From contig CAXDRM010000005.1 in assembly GCA_963991775.1 (NCBI GenBank), forward strand, positions 1-34,564: 34,564 nt of DNA, given 5' to 3'. This DNA comes from CAXDRM01 sp963991775 (lineage in GTDB: Bacteria; Pseudomonadota; Alphaproteobacteria; Rickettsiales; JABIRX01). The position numbers were made by a program, and so were the translations under genes. This document shows positions 7,154 to 13,607 of the stretch, piece after piece (position 1 is the first letter of the stretch; each line of letters opens with the position of its first letter). The notes below the pieces were generated by a model. The model was given only the letters and a program-made list of their open reading frames with translations, was not told the origin of the DNA and did no database searches.

Positions 7154-7263
7154 CTAAGAAGTAAGAGAGGTATTTAGAGCGAGATTCCGCAGATTTTTAT
7201 CAACACCAATTTGATAAAAATCGAGGACTGCATGAGCAATTAAATATCTCTCTTACTTCTTAG
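7154..7263. mobile_element. 110-bp MITE-like palindromic element
   Basis: Outer inverted repeats at 7154-7176 and 7241-7263 match at 22 of 23 positions (the end reads CTAAGAAGTAAGAGAG). An inner perfect 12-bp stem lies at 7192-7203/7211-7222 around a 7-base loop. There is no open frame. Transcribed, it would form one long imperfect hairpin. It sits directly beside the tilS relic and about 70 bp before the prepilin gene. Confidence 0.68.
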
Positions 7264-7331
7264 GCCATTTCATAAGTTGCTAAAAAAATAATTTTGGCTA
7301 AAACTGGTTGGAGAATTGTTGTGGGCATTTT

Positions 7332-8117
7332 ATGAATAAAGCTTTTACCTTAATCGAATTAGCCATAGCCATAATTATTATTGGCTTATTGGCCGCAACT
7401 ATTAGTGTTGGTGGTAAAATGATAGAAAATGCCAAAATCCAACGCCTAGGCTCTGAGTTGCAAGAAGTTGAGACAGCCTTTATCACTTTTCGTTCAATTT
7501 ATAATTCTTTGCCCGGTGATATGCAGGATGCTTTTGCTTATTTTGAAGCGCAAGATTGTGGTTTTGCTGCTGAAGATAGTAATGGCGGTACCCAAGCTGA
7601 GCGCTGTAATGGTGATGGGGATGGTAATATAGTAGGTAGTGGTACTGGTGCTTTAGAATTATGCCGCGAAGAACATAAATTTTGGAATCATCTTTATCAT
7701 GCTGAGCTAGTCACATCTATTATACCAAGTTGTTCAGCAACTCTTACTTCAAAAAAATATAATTTAGCAACTATCAGCCCATTTTACTATGATGCCACAA
7801 CTAATTTAGATCTGGGTAGAGTTAATGTCTTACGCGTTGGACGACAAAGATCAGATCTAATTACTGCCAATGAATATGCTACCTATCAAAATGAAGGTAA
7901 ATTACTTAATCCCCAGAAAGCTAAATCTATAGATATCAAATATGATGATGGTGTGGCTTATTCTGGACGTATTCAAGCTTTCAATGGCTATGATGCCTCT
8001 TCTAATCAAGATGGTAATTGCTCTTCCGATACTGTCAATGCAGCTAATGATACAGATTACCAGCTTGCTGAAGAATTAGCTGAGTGCTTTTTGCTCTATC
8101 GCTTAGAAGATATTTAG
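7332..8117 (+). CDS. Type IV prepilin-like / type II secretion pseudopilin-like protein
   Basis: A secreted or membrane-anchored protein with a class III (prepilin) signal: MNKA|FTLIELAIAIIIIGLL. The predicted cleavage is after A4 (Ala in place of the usual Gly), Glu lies at +5 of the mature protein (E9), and a single hydrophobic helix spans about 5-26. The remaining ~230 residues form a globular head with YNSLPGDMQDAF, a CNGDGDGN turn and six cysteines (C76, C92, C111, C134, C230, C252) that could pair as disulfides. I chose the ATG at 7332 because it gives the canonical signal; an in-frame TTG at 7308 would add eight odd residues. No pilus assembly or prepilin peptidase genes are nearby, so it must depend on distant genes. 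It lies between two copies of the tilS 3' end. Confidence 0.8.
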   Translation: MNKAFTLIELAIAIIIIGLLAATISVGGKMIENAKIQRLGSELQEVETAFITFRSIYNSLPGDMQDAFAYFEAQDCGFAAEDSNGGTQAERCNGDGDGNIVGSGTGALELCREEHKFWNHLYHAELVTSIIPSCSATLTSKKYNLATISPFYYDATTNLDLGRVNVLRVGRQRSDLITANEYATYQNEGKLLNPQKAKSIDIKYDDGVAYSGRIQAFNGYDASSNQDGNCSSDTVNAANDTDYQLAEELAECFLLYRLEDI

Positions 8118-8146
8118 TGTTTTTGATAAAGATTTAATGTCTGATC

Positions 8147-8194
8147 GGCCCCTCGGTAAAATTTTTTCCTGACGTCAAAAATCACTCGGGAACC
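8147..8194 (-). repeat. Palindromic repeat family A, copy A3
   Basis: On the plus strand GGCCCCTCGGTAAAATT (8147-8163) and AATCACTCGGGAACC (8180-8194) match copy A2 exactly. The centre differs: an A/T stem around TGACGTCA, itself an 8-bp palindrome. Confidence 0.75.
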
Positions 8195-8208
8195 TAAAAA
8201 GTTAAAGT

Positions 8209-8251
8209 TCTTGAGTGATTTTGCATTTATTGCAAAATCATACCGAAAGGA
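8209..8251 (+). repeat. Palindromic repeat family A, copy A4
   Basis: The flanks TTGAGTGATT (8211-8220) and AATCATACCGAAAGGA (8236-8251) surround a perfect 9-bp stem, GATTTTGCA (8217-8225) with TGCAAAATC (8231-8239), loop TTTAT. It is in the opposite orientation to A3, only 15 bp away, and lies just downstream of tilS, where it could mark the 3' end of that transcript. Confidence 0.7.
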
Positions 8252-8284
8252 CGCTCGAGTCCGAGCGATTAAATATATCTCCTA

Positions 8285-9262
8285 CTATTCTTTACTAAAT
8301 AATATTTCTTCAGCAGAAACGCTAATAATATTTTTGGCAAAAGTGGTGCGTTTATGGATTTGTTTATTGATAATTTTTTGGTAAAGCTGCTCTAAATTGG
8401 TAAAGCGAGGCTTGTAATCTTGCTCATTACTTTGGCTTAAGATTTTAATTAATAAACGTAAAGCAGCTTCTTGCTCTAAATTAATAAAATCTGTAAATTT
8501 GATTATATAATTACCTTGCTCATCTCGCTTAACATATTCGTTAAAAAGCTGCTCAATATATGTGTTAAAAAAATTCTTAGCCCGTAAAAAATGTTGCATG
8601 CTTTGCAAAATACGCTTTTTGCTTAATTCTTCATCACTTAGCTCGCTAAGCAAATTTCTAATTTTATTACGCAAGAATTTCTTATCTTGGTTAGTTTCAT
8701 CCTCAAAAAATTTAAGCTGTTTGGCTTTGGCATATGTAATTAATTCAGATTTACTTGCCTCAAGTAAAGGACGAAAAATTTTTAGACCATATTGCTTGCG
8801 CACAGCTTGAGTCGCAGCTAGTCCGTCAATACCACTGCCGCGTGACAATCTAATGAAAAAATTTTCCAATTCATCATCAGCATGGTGCGCAGTTAGAATC
8901 ACCGAGATATTTTGTGCTTTAGCATAATTACTAAGCAGTTCATAACGTGCTTGTCTAGCCAAGCTTTCAATATTACTGTTAGTATCTTGACCTGCTGGCC
9001 AAGCTAAAATTTTATGTGGGATATTTTGTGTGCTTAGTAAGGAGCTAATTTCGTTTGCTTCCTTAGTTGAGTTAGGGCGTAAATGATGATCAATAGTAGC
9101 ACAATAAATTTGGCATTTATTCTGTATAGCCCATTCTTGTGCTAAATCCAGCAAGCACATACTATCGACACCGCCCGATAGAGCGATAAGAATTTTATCT
9201 GGAACTTGCTTAAAATTTTGCTGAAAGCTTGAGCTAAATAGTTCAAGCAAATTATGAGACAT
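8285..9262 (-). CDS. tilS: tRNA(Ile)-lysidine synthase TilS
   Basis: Cytoplasmic ATP-dependent enzyme that attaches lysine to C34 of the AUA-decoding tRNA-Ile, switching both codon and amino acid identity. The N-terminal PP-loop ATPase domain has SGGVDS at 29-34, then TIDHHLRPNS, ESLARQARYELL and the conserved LTAHHADDELENFFIRLSRG. GIDGLAA follows. Length 325; shorter than E. coli TilS, so the C-terminal tRNA-binding domain is reduced, which is common among small alphaproteobacterial genomes. The ATG at 9262 lies one base after the bioB stop, so tilS is probably translated from the bioB mRNA. Its last ~50 bases are duplicated at 7099-7152. Confidence 0.95.
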   Translation of the reverse strand: MSHNLLELFSSSFQQNFKQVPDKILIALSGGVDSMCLLDLAQEWAIQNKCQIYCATIDHHLRPNSTKEANEISSLLSTQNIPHKILAWPAGQDTNSNIESLARQARYELLSNYAKAQNISVILTAHHADDELENFFIRLSRGSGIDGLAATQAVRKQYGLKIFRPLLEASKSELITYAKAKQLKFFEDETNQDKKFLRNKIRNLLSELSDEELSKKRILQSMQHFLRAKNFFNTYIEQLFNEYVKRDEQGNYIIKFTDFINLEQEAALRLLIKILSQSNEQDYKPRFTNLEQLYQKIINKQIHKRTTFAKNIISVSAEEILFSKE

Positions 9263-9263
9263 G

Positions 9264-10235
9264 TTAAACCGCAGTTAAACCTAATTTAGCCATCAGATTT
9301 TGATCTTGTACAGCTTCGGGATTACCTTGAGTTAGTAATTTCTCACCGTAAAATATCGAGTTAGCACCAGCAAAGAAACATAAAGATTGCGCTTCTTCGC
9401 TCATATTTTGTCTACCAGCGGAAAGACGTACATAAGATTCAGGAAACATGATACGCGCTACAGCAATGGTGCGCACAAATTCAAAAATATCTAAATTTTG
9501 TTGTTCAGCAAGCGGTGTGCCTTCGACTTTTTCGAGCATATTAATTGGTACACTTTTTGGCTGCGTTTTTAATTTAGCAAGAGTAAGCAACATTTTTATA
9601 CGATCTGCTCTAGCTTCACCCATGCCAATAATGCCACCTGAGCAGACATTTAAATCAGCAGCGGCGATATTTTCTAAAGTATCAAGACGATCTTGATATT
9701 TGCGCGTAGTAATAATTTTTTCATAAAATTCTTCAGATGAATCAATATTATGATTGTAAAAATCGAGCCCTGCCTCTTTTAATTTATCAGCCTGATCTTT
9801 AGTTAACATGCCTAAAGTCATACAAGTTTCCAGGCCAGTATCTTTGACTGCTTTTACAATATCACAGATTTGATCTACATCACGATCATGTAAATTACGC
9901 CATGCTGCTCCCATGCAAAATCTACTAGCACCAGCTTTTTTAGCCTGATTTGCTGCTTTGGTAATTTCGCTAATTTGCATCAAACTTTCTTTTTCGAGGC
10001 CTGTATTATAATGTGCAGATTGTGGGCAATATTTGCAATTTTCAGGGCAGCCACCAGTTTTAATGCTTAACAAGGTTGAAACCTGTACTTGATTTGGATC
10101 AAAATTTTTACGCATCACCCCAGCTGCGTAAAATAATAGATCATTAAAGGGTAATTTATATAAGGTTTCTACTTCTTGAAATTGCCAATCTTTGCGCTTA
10201 GCACCAATCTCAAAATTTATTATTTGCTTATCCAT
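9264..10235 (-). CDS. bioB: Biotin synthase BioB
   Basis: Radical SAM enzyme that inserts sulfur into dethiobiotin to form biotin. The 4Fe-4S ligands C63, C67 and C70 are in GGCPENCKYCPQSAH, followed by RFCMGAAWRN, ETCMTLGML, DFYNHNIDSSEEFY, NVCSGGIIGMGE, SVPINML and IMFPESYVRLSAGRQNM, the last carrying the arginine that helps bind the 2Fe-2S cluster. I chose the ATG at 10235 (323 residues); a TTG at 10274 would add 13 residues unlike other BioB proteins. It is divergent from bioF, with 50 bp between the starts, and is followed after one base by tilS. I see no BioR-type operator in the divergent gap. Confidence 0.96.
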   Translation of the reverse strand: MDKQIINFEIGAKRKDWQFQEVETLYKLPFNDLLFYAAGVMRKNFDPNQVQVSTLLSIKTGGCPENCKYCPQSAHYNTGLEKESLMQISEITKAANQAKKAGASRFCMGAAWRNLHDRDVDQICDIVKAVKDTGLETCMTLGMLTKDQADKLKEAGLDFYNHNIDSSEEFYEKIITTRKYQDRLDTLENIAAADLNVCSGGIIGMGEARADRIKMLLTLAKLKTQPKSVPINMLEKVEGTPLAEQQNLDIFEFVRTIAVARIMFPESYVRLSAGRQNMSEEAQSLCFFAGANSIFYGEKLLTQGNPEAVQDQNLMAKLGLTAV

Positions 10236-10285
10236 CTGAATTTTCGTATTTTTGTAGCAATATAAAATAACCAAAAATTAGCTAA

Positions 10286-11362
10286 GTGACAAGTTTAGAT
10301 TTATTTTGCCAAGAAAATTTAAAAAAAATAACGGCAGCTGGTAAATTGCGGCAGCTTAAGAATGACGAGCAACAAGAGCTAATTTCTTTTGCTAGTAATG
10401 ATTATTTTGGCCTGTCTAAACATCCTAAAGTTTTAGAGGCAGCACAGCTAGCACTTAGCACCTCTGGTTTTGGTGAAAGATCAGCGCGTTTAGTCTCAGG
10501 TAACAATCATTATCATCAAAAATTAGAAGCGGAATTAGCTAATTATAAAAATACAGAAGCAGCGTTGGTTTTTGGTAGCGGTTATTTAGCCTCATTTGGA
10601 GTGGTGGCTGCTTTAATGTCTAAGTCAGATTTAATAATTGCTGATAAATTTGCACATGCTTGCTTGTTGGATGGGGCGCGTTTAAGCGGTGCTAAATTGC
10701 TGCGCTTTAAACATTTAGATTATCAACATCTTGCCGAGTTATTAATAAAAGAGCGCGCCAATTATCAAAATTGTCTGATTATTACAGAAACAGTTTTTTC
10801 CATGGATGGCGATAAAACAGATTTTGAGCAGATTTTTGCTTTAGCAAAAAAACATCAAGCTTGGGTGTTAAGTGATGATGCACATGGTATTGGACTAGCA
10901 AAAATGCCTGAGAATTTCGCCGATCATATTCAGTTAGGTACGATGTCTAAGGGCTTGGGTTGCTATGGTGGTTATATTTGCGCTAGCCAAAAATTGATTG
11001 CTTTGATGCAAAATCAAGCGCGAAGTTTTATCTATACTACCGCTTTGCCTTCACCAATTATTGCGGCAGCAAGACAAGCGTTAGCGTTGCTTAAAGATGA
11101 TTTGAGTATTAGTAAAAAATTGCAGAATAATATTAAATTTTTTAGCCAAAAATCTGGTCTTGCAAATCACGGCACGCCAATTTTTAAGAAAGAATTTTCT
11201 ACAATTTCCGATATGCAAAAAGCAGCAGAAAAATTACTCGAAGCAGGCTTTTTAGTTGGAGCAATAAGACCGCCAACTGCGCCCACACCAAGATTACGTA
11301 TCAGCATCAGCGCAGCTCATACTGTTGATCAATTAGAGGGTTTGGTTAGCCTAACGTCCTAA
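10286..11362 (+). CDS. bioF: 8-amino-7-oxononanoate synthase BioF
   Basis: PLP-dependent enzyme that condenses pimeloyl-ACP (or CoA) with L-alanine, the first committed step of the biotin bicyclic ring pathway. Visible signatures: SNDYFGLSKHP, GERSARLVSGNNHYHQKLE, FGSGYLAS, TETVFSMDGD, the PLP-contacting DDAHG (197-201), the Schiff-base lysine K222 in GTMSKGLG, and IRPPTAPTPRLRISISAAHT near the C-terminus. Length 358, slightly below the usual ~385. GTG start. It is divergent from bioB, and its last 12 bases overlap the convergent orphan gene. bioA, bioD and bioC/bioH are not in the window, so the pathway must be completed elsewhere or be partial. Confidence 0.94.
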   Translation: MTSLDLFCQENLKKITAAGKLRQLKNDEQQELISFASNDYFGLSKHPKVLEAAQLALSTSGFGERSARLVSGNNHYHQKLEAELANYKNTEAALVFGSGYLASFGVVAALMSKSDLIIADKFAHACLLDGARLSGAKLLRFKHLDYQHLAELLIKERANYQNCLIITETVFSMDGDKTDFEQIFALAKKHQAWVLSDDAHGIGLAKMPENFADHIQLGTMSKGLGCYGGYICASQKLIALMQNQARSFIYTTALPSPIIAAARQALALLKDDLSISKKLQNNIKFFSQKSGLANHGTPIFKKEFSTISDMQKAAEKLLEAGFLVGAIRPPTAPTPRLRISISAAHTVDQLEGLVSLTS

Positions 11363-11839
11363 TGCAGTTGCAGCACTTTTTCCATCGCCAGTAACCATAT
11401 TTCTAAAATCGCTATTAGAAACTTCATTTGTAGTTGCTTGCTGAGCGCTTCCTATCTCATCCATATCTAAGAGTTGTCCATTTGCTTGGTAGGCTGCTGC
11501 AGTAGTAACAGGCACAACACTTACCCTGTTTTCTGGATGACCATAATTAAGGCATGCTACTATTCCTGCTCCTCCTCCACCAAAAATGCTGGCCATGATA
11601 GCTATGTTTTCTACAGGTGAATCTGCAGGTCCAACACCGGTATAATGTGATAATAATCCTCCTGCTATACCCCATAAAACAAAGGTTAGAGCAGGTCCTA
11701 AAATAGCCTGCGCATGATCTATTTCACTGTGAACGCTTTGCTCAACATCTTCTGGAGTATTATACCCGTCTGTTGGCAATAGTATTCCTTGTGTTACAGG
11801 TAGGTTTGTCATTACTGAATTGTTTTCAACGTCTCTCAT
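11351..11839 (-). CDS. Unrecognised small membrane protein
   Basis: A 162-residue protein that I do not recognise. The first ~45 residues are polar and acidic. Two hydrophobic segments follow, about 46-64 (ILGPALTFVLWGIAGGLLS) and 78-96 (IAIMASIFGGGGAGIVACL), with a run of four glycines. The C-terminal ~60 residues are polar and rich in Ser, Thr, Ala and Asn, which looks disordered. The ATG at 11839 is well supported by GAGG five bases upstream and by a near-consensus promoter at 11867-11895. It converges on bioF with a 12-bp overlap. Its layout (polar N-terminus, Gly-rich hydrophobic pair, Ser/Ala-rich tail) resembles the unknown protein at 4471-5226, but I see no clear sequence identity between them. 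Confidence 0.65.
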   Translation of the reverse strand: MRDVENNSVMTNLPVTQGILLPTDGYNTPEDVEQSVHSEIDHAQAILGPALTFVLWGIAGGLLSHYTGVGPADSPVENIAIMASIFGGGGAGIVACLNYGHPENRVSVVPVTTAAAYQANGQLLDMDEIGSAQQATTNEVSNSDFRNMVTGDGKSAATALGR

Positions 11840-11866
11840 AATTTCCTCATATTAAAGTTCTGCAAT

Positions 11867-11895
11867 ATTATATCATAATTTCTGAGTCAGGTCAA
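11867..11895 (-). promoter_or_regulatory. Sigma70-type promoter for the orphan gene at 11351-11839
   Basis: On the minus strand TTGACC (11890-11895) and TATAAT (11867-11872) are separated by 17 bp. This is five of six plus six of six consensus positions at optimal spacing, and the best promoter I found in the window. It lies about 28 bp upstream of the ATG. Confidence 0.65.
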
Positions 11896-11910
11896 GTGGA
11901 CTAATAGAGG

Positions 11911-11938
11911 TTGTAAAATAAGAGTTTTATACTATAAT
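11911..11938 (+). promoter_or_regulatory. Candidate promoter for the nuo operon (distal)
   Basis: TTGTAA (11911-11916) and a perfect TATAAT (11933-11938) with 16-bp spacing. Transcription would give a leader of about 160 bases that contains palindromic repeat A6. The promoter is divergent from the one at 11867-11895. Confidence 0.45.
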
Positions 11939-11989
11939 ACCGCGCAATGAGTTTTGCTAAATTTGCATAATTATTTTGCTCTCCTATCT

Positions 11990-12029
11990 CTCGGTACAAT
12001 TTTAGCTGCGCTAAAATCACTCGAGAACC
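11990..12029 (-). repeat. Palindromic repeat family A, copy A6, in the nuo leader
   Basis: On the plus strand CTCGGTACAATT (11990-12001) and AATCACTCGAGAACC (12015-12029) flank a perfect 8-bp stem, ATTTTAGC (11999-12006) with GCTAAAAT (12010-12017), loop TGC. The flanks match A2 and A3 with one change on each side. Confidence 0.68.
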
Positions 12030-12051
12030 GGATATGCAAAAACTGGTTTAG

Positions 12052-12079
12052 TTGTAAAAAATACCAGCTAGTTTATGTT
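12052..12079 (+). promoter_or_regulatory. Candidate promoter for the nuo operon (proximal)
   Basis: TTGTAA (12052-12057) and TATGTT (12074-12079) with 16-bp spacing, just before nuoA. The -35 box is identical to that of the distal candidate, but the -10 is weaker. Confidence 0.3.
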
Positions 12080-12105
12080 AGTTTAGTCGGTGAAAAAAAG
12101 TCAAT

Positions 12106-12471
12106 ATGGCAGAGTTAGTTACAAGTTATCTACCAATTTTTATTTTTCTAATTATTGCTGTTGGAGTTTCAACGGCATTATTGTTAGTACCATTTATTAT
12201 TTCAGGAAGAGAGCGTGATAAAGAAAAATTATCTACTTATGAATGTGGTTTTGAACCATTTGGTAATGCGCGTGGAAAATTTGATATCAGATTTTATTTA
12301 GTTGGAATTTTATTTATTATTTTTGATTTGGAGATAGCTTTCTTATTTCCTTGGGCAGTTACTTTAGGCACTACAGGTTTAATAGGTTTTTATTCTATGT
12401 TGGTATTTTTGACAGTGCTAACTGTAGGTTTTGTTTATGAATGGTTTAAGGGTGCTTTAGAATGGGAGTAA
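12106..12471 (+). CDS. nuoA: NADH-quinone oxidoreductase subunit A
   Basis: Small membrane subunit of respiratory complex I, located at the junction of the peripheral arm and membrane arm near the quinone site. 121 residues with three transmembrane helices (about 8-30, 63-82 and 90-113). The conserved cytoplasmic loop reads KLSTYECGFEPFGNARGKFD, containing the Cys of the loop that moves during catalysis, and the second helix carries the acidic motif FDLEIAFLFPWA. First gene of the 14-gene nuo block; it overlaps nuoB by ten bases. Confidence 0.96.
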   Translation: MAELVTSYLPIFIFLIIAVGVSTALLLVPFIISGRERDKEKLSTYECGFEPFGNARGKFDIRFYLVGILFIIFDLEIAFLFPWAVTLGTTGLIGFYSMLVFLTVLTVGFVYEWFKGALEWE

Positions 12472-13004
12472 AGCAAGATAAAGCAGCTGTAATTAACAAT
12501 CAAAATCCTGATAAAATTTTAGAAGAAGCTATTAATCAAGTAAATAATCGCGGTTATGTGATGGCTAAAATGGACCATCTAGTTAATTGGGCGCGTACCG
12601 GTTCTTTATGGCCTATGACTTTTGGTTTAGCATGTTGTGCGGTTGAGATGATGCATTCTGCTGCTGCACGTTATGATATGGATCGTTTTGGTCTAGTATT
12701 CAGACCTTCACCGCGTCAATCTGATGTGATGATTGTAGCTGGAACTCTTACCAATAAAATGGCACCAGCTCTTAGAAAAGTATATGATCAAATGGCTGAG
12801 CCTAAATGGGTAATTTCTATGGGCTCTTGTGCGAATGGTGGTGGTTATTATCATTATTCATATTCAGTAGTAAGGGGCTGTGATCGTATCGTACCAGTTG
12901 ATGTTTATGTGCCAGGTTGTCCACCTTCAGCTGAAGCTTTACTTTACGGAGTGTTGCAATTGCAAAATAAAATTAAACGTACTGGTATTATTAAACGAGT
13001 CTAA
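12462..13004 (+). CDS. nuoB: NADH-quinone oxidoreductase subunit B (N2 cluster)
   Basis: Peripheral-arm subunit holding the terminal 4Fe-4S cluster N2, which passes electrons to quinone. The cluster ligands are visible: tandem cysteines C58 and C59 in GLACCAVEMMH, C123 in MGSCANGG and C153 in PGCPPSAE. RPSPRQSDVMIVAGT is the conserved loop facing NuoD. 180 residues, normal. The start codon lies inside the end of nuoA, and the last base of its stop is the first base of nuoC, so translation is coupled on both sides. Confidence 0.97.
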   Translation: MGVKQDKAAVINNQNPDKILEEAINQVNNRGYVMAKMDHLVNWARTGSLWPMTFGLACCAVEMMHSAAARYDMDRFGLVFRPSPRQSDVMIVAGTLTNKMAPALRKVYDQMAEPKWVISMGSCANGGGYYHYSYSVVRGCDRIVPVDVYVPGCPPSAEALLYGVLQLQNKIKRTGIIKRV

Positions 13005-13606
13005 TGGATAACGCTTTAAAGCAGCATATTGTTAAAAATATTTCCAGGCATCATCCTTTTAATGTGGAAGAGCATCAAGATGAGCTAGCTTTGCTTACTG
13101 AGCCACGCTATTTGCATAAATTGCTTAAAGCTTTGCGTGATGACACTAATTGTTTATTCTCAATTTTGGTTAGTATTTGTGGCGTAGATTATCCTGAAAA
13201 AGAAGAAAGATATTTAGTAGTTTATAATTTGCTAAGCCTTAAAGCTAATGCGCGTGTTAGAGTAAAAGTGCCACTTAAAGCTAAACAAGAAATCTGCTCA
13301 GTAACTGATTTATATAATTCAGCACATTGGTATGAAAGAGAGGCTTTTGATATGTATGGTATTAAATTTGCTGGCAATGATGATTTGCGTCGTATCTTGA
13401 CAGATTATGGTTTTACCCACCATCCTTTGCGTAAAGACTTTCCTTTAACTGGTTATGAAGAAGTGCGCTATGATCTTGAAAAACAAGAGGTAGTTTACGA
13501 GCCAGTCAAGCTTGATCAAGAATTTAGAGATTTTGACTTTTTAAGCCCATGGTCTGGTGATATTGCTTTACCAGGTGATGAAAAGGCAGAGGTTAAAGAG
13601 GGTTAA
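13004..13606 (+). CDS. nuoC: NADH-quinone oxidoreductase subunit C
   Basis: Metal-free peripheral-arm subunit (30-kDa type) that supports NuoD and NuoB. 200 residues as a separate gene, not fused to nuoD as in E. coli. Signatures are ERYLVVYNLLSL, the WYEREAFDMYGIKF motif, and RRILTDYGFTHHPLRKDFPL near residue 130-150. The C-terminal ~40 residues are acidic and less conserved. The ATG shares one base with the nuoB stop, and nuoD begins one base after its stop. Confidence 0.97.
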   Translation: MDNALKQHIVKNISRHHPFNVEEHQDELALLTEPRYLHKLLKALRDDTNCLFSILVSICGVDYPEKEERYLVVYNLLSLKANARVRVKVPLKAKQEICSVTDLYNSAHWYEREAFDMYGIKFAGNDDLRRILTDYGFTHHPLRKDFPLTGYEEVRYDLEKQEVVYEPVKLDQEFRDFDFLSPWSGDIALPGDEKAEVKEG

Positions 13607-13607
13607 G

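Larger units (their letters stand above)
6804..7331. other. 528-bp intergenic region made largely of repeats
   Basis: No complete gene. In order: palindromic repeat B1 (6817-6867); a 7-bp stem at 6903-6909/6918-6924; a stretch with nothing recognisable; a diverged family A repeat (7040-7080); a relic of a tilS 3' end on the minus strand (7099-7152); and a 110-bp inverted-repeat element (7154-7263). About 70 bp then lead into the prepilin gene. Confidence 0.6.

Noticed and set aside
10236..10285. BioR operator in the bioB-bioF divergent gap
   Set aside because: No TTATnnATAA-like palindrome was found; only AT-rich sequence with no clear dyad.
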